Shown: positions 1-5,496, counted from the first letter of the stretch. The stretch is DNA of 5,790 bases from an uncultured Oceanospirillaceae bacterium (GCA_946221045.1 CAMIIY010000147.1:1-5790); one strand, 5' to 3'. Translations and numbers: made by a program. Notes: generated by a model not told the origin, from the letters alone.

Positions 1-59
1 GTCAGGGCCATGCCGGTTAGCCAGCCACGGTGTTGTTTAAGGCTTTCGTAAGCGAGCAC
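1..59 (-). CDS. 5' end of an unrecognised protein, cut by the left edge
   Basis: An open frame starts with GTG at 59-57 and stays open to the window edge for 19 codons. AAGGA at 66-70 lies six bases upstream, as expected for a Shine-Dalgarno site, and an in-frame TAA at 72-74 rules out a longer protein. The residues begin M-L-A-Y-E-S-L-K-Q-H-R-G-W-L-T-G-M-A-L. This is a charged amphipathic start turning hydrophobic, as at the cytoplasmic N-terminus of a membrane protein. That reading is inference and the family is not recognised. The gene is divergent from the channel gene at 313. Confidence 0.5.
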   Translation of the reverse strand, partial: MLAYESLKQHRGWLTGMAL

Positions 60-312
60 GTTTAATCCTTTTTAAATTCATCCTGCAGCAAACATGAAGC
101 ACACAAGCAAATAGAACAGAGAATCACTCTCATTTAACAGTAATTCATTACGCATAGGGAGGGTGATCGGTTTAAATTTACGTTTATTTACATTTAAGCC
201 AACTGGCCGACTTAGTTAGGGCTGACCTACACCTACCCGGTCGCTAACACAGCCCTATTTACAAAGTAGCGCTATTCACCGGCCTTAAACGCCTTTACTG
301 AGCAGACACATA
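60..312. other. Divergent intergenic region
   Basis: This 253-bp AT-rich stretch separates the left-edge minus-strand gene from the channel gene and must hold both their promoters. I see no convincing -35/-10 pair. It contains one inverted repeat, TAGGGCTG at 217-224 against CAGCCCTA at 250-257. This is a perfect 8-bp stem with a 25-base loop and no clear T-run, so an operator is as likely as a transcript structure. I found no coding frame with a ribosome site inside it. Confidence 0.5.
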
Positions 313-747
313 ATGCAGATGGTTTATATTTTTATAATCAACTCCCTCGTCGTGGCACTCACCGTCATCGTGCATTACGAGCTTTTGTTTCGGGTGACGC
401 TGCACATTCCGAAAATGAATATCCGGCATCGCTATCGGATTGTGTATGGCGTCTTCACAGCCCTGATCGCCCATACCATTGAGATCTGGATCTTTGGTCT
501 GGTTTATTACCTGATGAATAAAGCCGAAGTCTGGGGCAGTCTGACCGGCAATATAGATGGCAGCCTGATGGATTGCGCCTACTTCTCCTTTACCGTGTTT
601 ACCACCCTGGGCTTTGGTGATATCGAACCGGTGGGGCATATTCGTTATCTGACCGGCATTGAATCCCTGACCGGGCTGGTACTGATTACCTGGACCGCCT
701 CATTCCTGTTTGTCGAGATGCAGAAGCACTGGAACACCCGCGAATAA
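313..747 (+). CDS. Small potassium channel-like membrane protein (Ion_trans_2 type)
   Basis: A 144-residue inner-membrane protein predicted to conduct K+ or a related cation. It has hydrophobic segments at about residues 3-25, 43-68 and 113-136. A pore helix and selectivity filter lie at 88-103, with the signature T98-L99-G100-F101-G102-D103, a TxGFGD filter as in bacterial two-transmembrane K+ channels. The extra N-terminal helix and a tail of only about eight residues mean there is no RCK/TrkA-N or cyclic-nucleotide domain, so gating is not evident. A working channel would need four subunits. The start is the first ATG after an in-frame TAA at 286-288. The ribosome site is weak (GAGCAG near 300-305), and ATG 319 is a possible alternative. 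The next gene begins 91 bases after the stop, so cotranscription is possible but unproven. Confidence 0.8.
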   Translation: MQMVYIFIINSLVVALTVIVHYELLFRVTLHIPKMNIRHRYRIVYGVFTALIAHTIEIWIFGLVYYLMNKAEVWGSLTGNIDGSLMDCAYFSFTVFTTLGFGDIEPVGHIRYLTGIESLTGLVLITWTASFLFVEMQKHWNTRE

Positions 748-838
748 AGCCCGGGGCAACGCCACCTCTTTCACACTCGCGGTTTAAATTTTCGGTCTAT
801 AACTTTATTAACAGCCTGTGCTCAGAAGGAGTTCTGAA

Positions 839-1306
839 ATGAGATCAACCATCTACCTTGCTGTTGCGGTTTTGAGCTGTTTTTCAGGTAACACCCTTCA
901 GGCGGCATCGCTTCATCTGGGTGCCGGCGCAGTAGGAATCTTCAACAGCGAAGCCAACCTTGCCGTACAACTCGGCTATAACGCTAACCCAATGCCTAAG
1001 TGGTGGGGAATCGAACCCATTGCCAACCTCTTGCTGGCTGAGAAAAGCACCCATTACCTCAGCGCTGGTCTGCAAAAAAGTTTTGTCGTGAGCCCGAACT
1101 GGGACTGGGGCATCAGCGCAGAAGCGGGGTATTACCATAGCAATGACGCGGAACAGGATCTGGGCTATGACGCCATTTTCAAAACCCGGATTTTTGTCGA
1201 ATATGGGCAGTTCAGGCTGGCGTTGAGTCACCTGTCCAATGCCGACCTGGGCGACCAAAATCCAGGCAGCGAGGCAGTGATTCTGAGTTGGAAAATCCCG
1301 CTCTAA
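839..1306 (+). CDS. PagL-like lipid A 3-O-deacylase (acyloxyacyl hydrolase)
   Basis: A 155-residue protein with an N-terminal export signal (about residues 1-22, cleavage near L-Q-A/A-S). Its alternating polar and hydrophobic strands fit a small outer-membrane beta-barrel. PagL removes the 3-O-linked acyl chain from lipid A, using a His-Ser-Glu triad near its C-terminus. Here H131-L-S133-N134 and E145 have the right spacing (His+2 Ser, Ser+12 Glu), followed by a terminal strand ending W-K-I-P-L. The start is ATG 839 because AGAAGGAG (824-831) lies seven bases upstream. The in-frame GTG at 818 would precede that site and spoil the signal peptide. Cys14 sits in V-L-S-C, a weak lipobox-like string, but the signal peptidase I site and the barrel family make a lipoprotein less likely. 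The symbol pagL is withheld because only the family is clear. Confidence 0.82.
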   Translation: MRSTIYLAVAVLSCFSGNTLQAASLHLGAGAVGIFNSEANLAVQLGYNANPMPKWWGIEPIANLLLAEKSTHYLSAGLQKSFVVSPNWDWGISAEAGYYHSNDAEQDLGYDAIFKTRIFVEYGQFRLALSHLSNADLGDQNPGSEAVILSWKIPL

Positions 1307-1367
1307 ACTGCGTCAGCAAAGCATTAAATGCACGTCTATAAGAGCGAGTTTTTGGCATCAAAAACCG
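1307..1367 (+). other. Short AT-rich hairpin after the deacylase gene
   Basis: GTTTTTG at 1348-1354 pairs perfectly with CAAAAAC at 1359-1365 around a GCAT loop, 42 bases after the deacylase stop. The stem is AT-rich and has no T-run behind it, so it is a poor intrinsic terminator in either direction. It may be incidental, or it may mark the 3' end of the upstream transcript. Confidence 0.25.
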
Positions 1368-1418
1368 ATAGTCAGATTTATCTAAAATTATAACCCGGCA
1401 ATATAATAGTCAGATCTA
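1368..1418 (+). promoter_or_regulatory. Promoter of the AhpD-like gene with a flanking 13-bp direct repeat
   Basis: A perfect TATAAT (1402-1407) lies about 95 bases before the AhpD-like start codon. At the proper spacing there is no good -35 (TATCTA at 1379-1384), which suggests dependence on an activator. Two copies of a 13-mer, ATAGTCAGATTTA (1368-1380) and ATAGTCAGATCTA (1406-1418), match at 12 of 13 positions and lie 38 bp apart. One sits just upstream of the -35 position; the other overlaps the -10 and the expected start near 1414. This placement fits paired binding sites for a transcription factor. The regulator is unknown, and the copies do not fit the OxyR consensus. Confidence 0.55.
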
Positions 1419-1423
1419 ACCAG

Positions 1424-1502
1424 TGATCCCGACCCTGGGTGATGGCTAAGCTTTGGGCACACGCTACCCAACACATCACCAAAACCAACGAGGGATCATC
1501 CC
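1424..1502 (+). promoter_or_regulatory. Structured leader that can mask the ribosome binding site
   Basis: Three perfect complementary pairs nest in order in the 5' leader: TGATCCC 1424-1430 with GGGATCA 1492-1498; GGTGATG 1438-1444 with CATCACC 1474-1480; and TTGGG 1453-1457 with CCCAA 1467-1471. The outermost right arm covers most of the ribosome site GAGGGA (1490-1495). A competing local hairpin, GGGA 1492-1495 with TCCC 1499-1502, ends directly at the ATG. Either fold would reduce ribosome access. A thermosensor, ligand sensor or protein-binding leader are all possible. No known riboswitch family was recognised. Confidence 0.4.
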
Positions 1503-1898
1503 ATGAAAACCATAAAAAACACCCTATGCACCATGATGCTGTTACTCTTGGCACCACTGACCATGGCAGCCGACGTGCCCGATTTTGTTCTGAAAACCTT
1601 TCCTGAGCACGCCATCAGCGCACGCATGGATGCAGACAATATCCTGATGGGCAAGGACGCAAAACTGGCAGCGAAAACACGCGAACTAATCATGCTGGGC
1701 GTCTCTGCACAGATTCCATGTGAGTTCTGTGTTTATGCTCACTCACGCTTTGCTAAAGCGAATGGTGCAACGGAAGCAGAGATCAAGGAAGCGCTGGCAG
1801 CAGCAGCCTATGTACGGCACTGGAGCACCATCCTAAACGGTATGGAATATGACGTTGATCTGTTCAAGGCCGAAGTGGATAAATTCCTGAGCAAATAA
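1503..1898 (+). CDS. Exported AhpD-like / carboxymuconolactone decarboxylase-family CxxC protein
   Basis: A 131-residue protein of the alpha-helical AhpD/CMD fold, in which a CxxC pair carries out thiol-disulfide or peroxide-reducing chemistry. E61, C73-x-x-C76 and H80 reproduce the spacing of the AhpD Glu118/Cys130/Cys133/His137 set. The AhpD residue between the cysteines, His132, is phenylalanine here (F75), so the proton relay may differ. Residues 1-23 form a signal peptide (K-rich start, M-M-L-L-L-L core, cleavage near M-A-A/D), placing the enzyme in the periplasm, whereas classical AhpD is cytoplasmic. The start is ATG 1503 with GAGGGA seven bases upstream. The gene has its own promoter and leader and ends before the terminator at 1983. 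Substrate and partner reductase are unknown. The family call is firm, but the peroxidase role is inference. Confidence 0.8.
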   Translation: MKTIKNTLCTMMLLLLAPLTMAADVPDFVLKTFPEHAISARMDADNILMGKDAKLAAKTRELIMLGVSAQIPCEFCVYAHSRFAKANGATEAEIKEALAAAAYVRHWSTILNGMEYDVDLFKAEVDKFLSK

Positions 1899-1924
1899 AC
1901 CGGGAATAAATCGAATTCAGGAGC

Positions 1925-1969
1925 GGCTGGGGAGCGCCTCCACACATGCAACGAACGAGCTCCCCAGCC
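1925..1969 (+). repeat. 11-bp perfect inverted repeat in the 3' UTR of the AhpD-like gene
   Basis: GGCTGGGGAGC (1925-1935) is exactly complementary to GCTCCCCAGCC (1959-1969) around a 23-base loop, starting 27 bases after the stop. It is GC-rich and very stable but lacks a T-run on either strand, and a true terminator follows 14 bases later. It may protect the mRNA 3' end, belong to a 3'-UTR-derived small RNA, or be a protein-binding dyad. Confidence 0.6.
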
Positions 1970-1982
1970 AAGTAACCCTATT

Positions 1983-2013
1983 GCCTGAGCGCTTAACCCG
2001 CTCAGGCTTTTTT
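1983..2013 (+). terminator. Intrinsic terminator of the + strand genes, overlapping the convergent gene's stop
   Basis: GCCTGAGCG (1983-1991) pairs with CGCTCAGGC (1999-2007) around a 7-base loop, followed by six T (2008-2013). It is a classic rho-independent terminator for the AhpD-like transcript. The right arm contains the complement of the TGA stop and last Ala codon of the minus-strand yjdM gene, and the T-run encodes its Lys-Lys. Read on the minus strand, the stem is not followed by T, so it is one-directional. Confidence 0.85.
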
Positions 2014-2340
2014 AACAAACTCCGATTTGAGCTTCATGGCACCAATGCCGGGAATTTTGCAGTCGATATTGTGATCACCATCCACCAGACGGATGCTCTT
2101 TACCTTGGTGCCCACTTTGACCACTGATGAAGAGCCTTTCACTTTAAGGTCTTTGATCACGGTTACTGAATCGCCATCCGCCAGTGGGTTACCGTTAGCA
2201 TCCAGGACCACGGGCTCATCAGCATTGCTGGTGACACTGTGCTCGTTCCATTCATGAGCACATTCAGGGCAAACAAACTGAATGCCATCCTCATAGGTGT
2301 ATTCTGAGCCGCAAGATGGGCATGGCGGTAGCTGTGACAT
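2002..2340 (-). CDS. yjdM: YjdM/PhnA-family zinc-ribbon protein
   Basis: A 112-residue cytoplasmic protein recognised as the family formerly called PhnA (alkylphosphonate uptake), now YjdM. It is distinct from phosphonoacetate hydrolase, and its biochemical role is unsettled. An N-terminal zinc ribbon has C7-P-S-C10 and C24-P-E-C27. The conserved body follows with [10 protein letters not shown] near 61-70, [11 protein letters not shown] near 84-94 and the tail [10 protein letters not shown]. Its length matches the roughly 111-residue E. coli protein. The start is ATG 2340 because AGGAGA (2346-2351) lies five bases upstream and homologues begin there; a nine-residue extension to 2367 has no ribosome site and runs into the promoter. 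The 219-bp gap to the HPt gene and its own promoter suggest independent transcription. Confidence 0.92.
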   Translation of the reverse strand: MSQLPPCPSCGSEYTYEDGIQFVCPECAHEWNEHSVTSNADEPVVLDANGNPLADGDSVTVIKDLKVKGSSSVVKVGTKVKSIRLVDGDHNIDCKIPGIGAMKLKSEFVKKA

Positions 2341-2365
2341 GGTGATCTCCTGTTTCAAGCGCGCC

Positions 2366-2388
2366 ATTATGCCAGATCAATCCGGCAT
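2366..2388 (-). promoter_or_regulatory. Extended -10 promoter of yjdM with an overlapping operator-like dyad
   Basis: Read on the minus strand, CATAAT (2371-2366) is a 5/6 match to the -10 consensus and is preceded by TGG, an extended -10 element. No good -35 was found. Overlapping it is a 20-bp dyad at 2369-2388 of the form ATGCCnGATnnATCnGGCAT, with eight of ten base pairs symmetric. The predicted start would leave a short leader before the ribosome site at 2346-2351. The position fits a repressor operator, but no regulator is encoded nearby. Confidence 0.5.
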
Positions 2389-2490
2389 TAGGGATTTTTC
2401 CTTACAAAAAACAAGGTTTAAATCGCGCGACAGGAAAAGCGCGGGGCCATGACTCAAAGCAAGCCATTCATTTCGATTTTAAAGCAAGAC

Positions 2491-2519
2491 ACCCGGGGCC
2501 ATCCGGCCGCTTAACGGGT
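2491..2519 (-). terminator. Weak candidate terminator after the HPt gene
   Basis: ACCCG (2491-2495) and CGGGT (2515-2519) enclose GGCC-ATCC-GGCC (2497-2508), giving an imperfect stem about 40 bases past the HPt stop. Downstream on the minus strand comes only a broken T-rich stretch (TCTTGCTTT), so termination would be inefficient or rho-dependent. No better structure was seen between the HPt stop and the yjdM promoter. Confidence 0.25.
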
Positions 2520-2559
2520 CAAAGACGACCTGCGGCGCTGTCGGGTATGAATAAACCGA

Positions 2560-2910
2560 TCAGGATGCCAGTAATGGCAAGCTATCCTGGCGAATTTTGT
2601 TCATCACCACCTCAAACACCTGAAATAACGCCTGGGTTTGATCCAGGTTGCCGGCCTTACATCCCATTTCCATTTCAAGGCAAAGCCGACTAGCCTCGTG
2701 TGCTGAGAGGTTACTGGAAATGCCCTTCAGGCTATGGATCAATTCCCGGGCCTGACTCAGGTCACCCTCAATCAGGCTCGCTTTGATCATGGGACGTTTC
2801 GTTTCATATTCATCCAGATACCCCTGCAGCACCCGAAGAAATAAATCTTCATTGTTCAGTAAACGCTGCATGGCTTCTGCCACGTCTAACCCTTCAATAT
2901 GGATGCTCAA
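2560..2910 (-). CDS. Stand-alone HPt (histidine phosphotransfer) domain protein
   Basis: A 116-residue cytoplasmic four-helix protein that would carry a phosphoryl group between receiver domains of a phosphorelay. The phosphorylated residue is predicted to be H59 in L57-I-H59-S-L-K62-G63, the canonical HxLKG core, followed by the usual small-residue stretch (S-S-N-L-S-A). The N-terminus (I-E-G-L-D-V-A-E-A-M-Q-R-L) resembles HPt modules at the end of hybrid sensor kinases, but no kinase or receiver is adjacent, so partners must be elsewhere. The start codon is TTG at 2910. An in-frame TAA two codons upstream limits extension, and CAGGG (2919-2923) lies eight bases before it. The next in-frame ATG is codon 14 and would remove part of helix 1. 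It has its own promoter with an FNR-like box, and the peptidase terminator insulates it from upstream. Confidence 0.85.
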   Translation of the reverse strand: MSIHIEGLDVAEAMQRLLNNEDLFLRVLQGYLDEYETKRPMIKASLIEGDLSQARELIHSLKGISSNLSAHEASRLCLEMEMGCKAGNLDQTQALFQVFEVVMNKIRQDSLPLLAS

Positions 2911-2984
2911 ACCTTAAACCCTGATTGTTTGCGACCGCAGTGAAATTCACAGATCGACATACGGCACACGAATGATATGTACAG

Positions 2985-3025
2985 ATTTTACATATCCGAG
3001 AAACAAACACCCTGATCTATATCAT
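2985..3025 (-). promoter_or_regulatory. Promoter of the HPt gene with an FNR/CRP-type box
   Basis: The dyad cTGATctatATCAt (3012-3025) matches eight of ten specified positions of the FNR/Anr consensus TTGATnnnnATCAA. Downstream on the minus strand lies TAAAAT (2990-2985), a 5/6 match to the -10 box. With a start near 2978 the dyad centre falls at about -40.5, the class II activator position. The resulting leader is about 67 bases. It contains GTGAAATTCAC (2940-2950), an odd palindrome of unknown meaning. Confidence 0.5.
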
Positions 3026-3062
3026 TAAGAACTATCGGCATTTTGCTGATGCAGTAAAGCAC

Positions 3063-3089
3063 AAAAAAGCCGGCATAAACGCCGGCTTT
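3063..3089 (-). terminator. Intrinsic terminator of the metallopeptidase gene
   Basis: On the minus strand AAAGCCGGC pairs with GCCGGCTTT (3081-3089 against 3066-3074 in window coordinates) around a 6-base loop. A run of T, the complement of 3063-3068, follows. It begins 13 bases after the TGA of the peptidase gene. Because the stem is flanked by A and T on both sides it could also act weakly on the + strand, but no + strand gene needs it. Confidence 0.88.
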
Positions 3090-3102
3090 ATAGATATGGG
3101 TC

Positions 3103-5496
3103 TCAGCAACCCTTTTTCGGATGACATTTTCCACCTGAGCCACCACCGGAATCACCGCCGGTGTCGCCGCCCGTATCGCCACCACCGTTGCGGGAGATAC
3201 TGATGCTTACCGTGGCGGTGGCACTGCCTCCGTTACCGTCCGATACAGTGTAAGAGAAACTGTCGCCGCCACGTTTACTGCCACTGGTGTATTCCACCTG
3301 ATCACCAACGATCACAACAGAGCCTTTACCACCCTGCGTAACACCGGTAATCGTCAGGGTATCACCATCAGGGTCAGTGTCATTGGCCAGTACATCAATC
3401 GATACGGTACTGCTCATGCCCACAGAGGCACTGTCAGCCACGGCCACCGGTGCCTGATTAACCGCATTCACCGTGACGTTAACCGTTGCGTTCGGGCTCT
3501 GGTCAAAGCCATCACTCACCGCGTAGCTAAAGCTATCCGTGCCCGAAAAACCCGCAGCCGGTGTATAGGTTAGCGCACCACCGGACAGCGCCACGCTACC
3601 ATTGGCACCCTGCGTATAGGTGGCAACCGAAAGCGCATCGCCATCAGCATCGGTATCATTCGCCAATACACTGATCACCACAGAACTGCCCTGATCAACG
3701 TCACCACTGTCCGCCTGTGCTACCGGGATCTGGTTAGGGTCAGTTGTCGCAGTAGCCATGCCGGACCAGGTGGTTTCATTACCGTACTGGTCACGCGCCT
3801 GCACGGAGTAGGTATAGGAAGCACCCGGCTTCAGGCCTGTGGCCTGATAGGTTGTACCTGACTGCCAGCCACTGAAGCTGCAGCCCGTGTCACCTGCAGT
3901 ACAGAGGAACATATACTCAACAACACCTGATTCATCGGTTGCAGTCTGTGATGTCATGGTGATGCTGGTACGACCCGTTGCGGCAGGCAGCGAAGCCCAA
4001 CCCAGTGGATTTGGCGTAGGCGGGTCAAAATCAGTTACCTCAACCGTGGGCTGCACCGTGCCGGAGATGTAATACATGCCCTGACTGCCGTAGTCCGAGT
4101 ATGGCGTCACAGCATTACCCACACCCCGCACCTGAAGGAAATAACGTCCTTCAGCAAGGCTCAGGTTAAACTGGGCAATGGTTTCATCTTCCGGGTCCGC
4201 CGTTGCAACCCAGTTACCGAATTCATCATAAACAGTTGCTTCAATATCCAGATTGGCACCACGGCGGTAATCATCGTAAAACGCTTCCCAGGCAGGAATC
4301 ACATTCAGCGTCACCCCCCCTGCAGCGGTATCAAACCAGAACATGTCCGTATCGGTTGTGGTTTCAATCACACCTTTATTCTCAGGCTCGGCATTATGCG
4401 CATCAAACTCCGGCGTTGAGACATATAAAATACCGTTGGCATCCACCAGCAGCGGGGTGGCACCCTCCAGATCACCGGCATGGTCATCCGAACGGTACGT
4501 CAGTTTGGAGCTGAGAATAGAGATATCATCCTGCAGATTATTTGCACCGGTGTATTCACCTTTGCTCCACTGGGTGACATGAGCGTTATACCCCACCCCC
4601 ATGATAGGGCCCCATTTCACATAACCGGTACCATGGCCTGAGTAATAACTCGCACCCCCGGAGACACCATCATGCGACAGGCCCATATTGTGGCCGAACT
4701 CATGACTGGCAGCTTCAGCAACATAATGCGGATAACCACCGCCCAGACGGTTAAAGTACACCAGCGCCGGCTGGTAGTAGGTGTAGTTCGAATAGCCCCA
4801 GACCCCTACATAGGCAACACCACCCGCACCCTGAGCCGGCATCGCCTGACCGGACCCATCACTGTCTTCTGTCATCAGAACATGACCGACGGTCGGGCCA
4901 AACGCGGCAGGGGCTTCGGTTGTCACATCAATATCAAAGGGGGCAAGGTCTTCAGCAACCCGGTGCCAGATGGCAGCAATAGCTGCTCTTTCACTGTCGC
5001 TGAAACTGCCAGGCACGCCATCTGTATCAAAGGGTTTTGCAGTATAACTGCCCACACCCGATGAATTGTTCCAGGCGGTTCCGCTGATAACATGCCCATC
5101 AAAATCAAGGAAAACCACCCGACTCGCACCGGGCCGGCTGTGCAGTTTAAAAACTTCCTCTGGTGCACTGGCCAGCACAGCCGCCGCTTCACTCGCAACC
5201 GGCGCCTCTTCCGGTACTTCAGTGTCTGCGTAGAAAACAGCACCTTCCGGATCTACCCGCAAAAACTCATAATCCTCGGTCGGAATTTCAAACCGCTCAA
5301 GCCACTGCAGTGCCTGTTGTTGTGCCGCAGCCGGCAATTTTTCGATCTGCGACTTCAACCGTCCCGGCGGTAACTGTTCAACATCGCCGGCAAAGCCCGC
5401 TGCAAACGGACCGGAACCTCCGGGCTGGGCAGATACAGTTGGTGAGCCCAGACTCAGCGCGCAGAGTCCGGATACAAGTAGATGGGGTAGTTTCAT
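3103..5496 (-). CDS. Secreted multidomain metzincin zinc protease (reprolysin-like)
   Basis: A 797-residue exported protease. Residues 1-23 are a signal peptide (cleavage near V-S-A/Q) and about 24-120 a likely propeptide. The catalytic domain, about 120-335, has the zinc site H265-E266-F-G-H269-N-M-G272-L-S-H275-D276 and a Met-turn P297-I-M299-G. This is the metzincin HExxHxxGxxH arrangement, closest to M12B-type. About 380-480 resembles a bacterial pre-peptidase C-terminal beta domain, and about 490-586 a fibronectin-III-like domain with C532/C539. Residues 589-677 and 681-768 are two cadherin-like tandem repeats, each with V-L-A-N-D-T-D-x-D-G-D, likely calcium-binding. A Gly/Asp/Ser-rich tail ends C791-H-P-K-K-G-C797. 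The start is ATG 5496, with AGGAG (5504-5508) seven bases upstream; the extension to 5562 lacks a ribosome site and would bury the signal peptide. The likely role is degradation of extracellular protein; the substrate is unknown. Confidence 0.9.
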   Translation of the reverse strand: MKLPHLLVSGLCALSLGSPTVSAQPGGSGPFAAGFAGDVEQLPPGRLKSQIEKLPAAAQQQALQWLERFEIPTEDYEFLRVDPEGAVFYADTEVPEEAPVASEAAAVLASAPEEVFKLHSRPGASRVVFLDFDGHVISGTAWNNSSGVGSYTAKPFDTDGVPGSFSDSERAAIAAIWHRVAEDLAPFDIDVTTEAPAAFGPTVGHVLMTEDSDGSGQAMPAQGAGGVAYVGVWGYSNYTYYQPALVYFNRLGGGYPHYVAEAASHEFGHNMGLSHDGVSGGASYYSGHGTGYVKWGPIMGVGYNAHVTQWSKGEYTGANNLQDDISILSSKLTYRSDDHAGDLEGATPLLVDANGILYVSTPEFDAHNAEPENKGVIETTTDTDMFWFDTAAGGVTLNVIPAWEAFYDDYRRGANLDIEATVYDEFGNWVATADPEDETIAQFNLSLAEGRYFLQVRGVGNAVTPYSDYGSQGMYYISGTVQPTVEVTDFDPPTPNPLGWASLPAATGRTSITMTSQTATDESGVVEYMFLCTAGDTGCSFSGWQSGTTYQATGLKPGASYTYSVQARDQYGNETTWSGMATATTDPNQIPVAQADSGDVDQGSSVVISVLANDTDADGDALSVATYTQGANGSVALSGGALTYTPAAGFSGTDSFSYAVSDGFDQSPNATVNVTVNAVNQAPVAVADSASVGMSSTVSIDVLANDTDPDGDTLTITGVTQGGKGSVVIVGDQVEYTSGSKRGGDSFSYTVSDGNGGSATATVSISISRNGGGDTGGDTGGDSGGGSGGKCHPKKGC
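3193..3732 (-). repeat. Two tandem cadherin-like (VCBS/Big_9-type) repeats inside the protease
   Basis: Repeat 1 (3466-3732, residues 589-677) and repeat 2 (3193-3456, residues 681-768) are each close to 89 residues. They share the order Q-x-P-V-A-x-A-D-S, V-L-A-N-D-T-D-x-D-G-D, T-Q-G, and D-S-F-S-Y-x-V-S-D-G. Such repeats are common in secreted adhesins and enzymes and usually bind calcium. The proteins are similar while the codons have diverged, so this is an old duplication rather than a recent one. Confidence 0.8.

Noticed and set aside
295..639. A 114-codon minus-strand frame opposite the channel gene.
   Set aside because: The + strand frame has a K+ channel filter and membrane helices; the antisense frame has no recognisable motif.
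168..791. A 12-mer, CGGTTTAAATTT, occurs upstream of both the channel gene (168-179) and the deacylase gene (780-791), with a shorter relative near 2414.
   Set aside because: About one exact 12-mer repeat is expected by chance in a window of this size, more so for AT-rich sequence, and the distances to the genes differ.
769..803. Promoter before the deacylase gene: TTCACA at 770-775 with TATAAC at 798-803.
   Set aside because: The 22-base spacer is too long for a standard sigma-70 promoter.
1368..1418. OxyR site at the promoter of the AhpD-like gene.
   Set aside because: The ATAG starts are suggestive, but the remaining positions of the OxyR consensus do not match.
3106..3192. RTX calcium-binding repeats or a type I secretion signal in the Gly/Asp-rich tail.
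   Set aside because: The GGxGxDxUx nonapeptide pattern is absent, and the protein has an N-terminal signal peptide.
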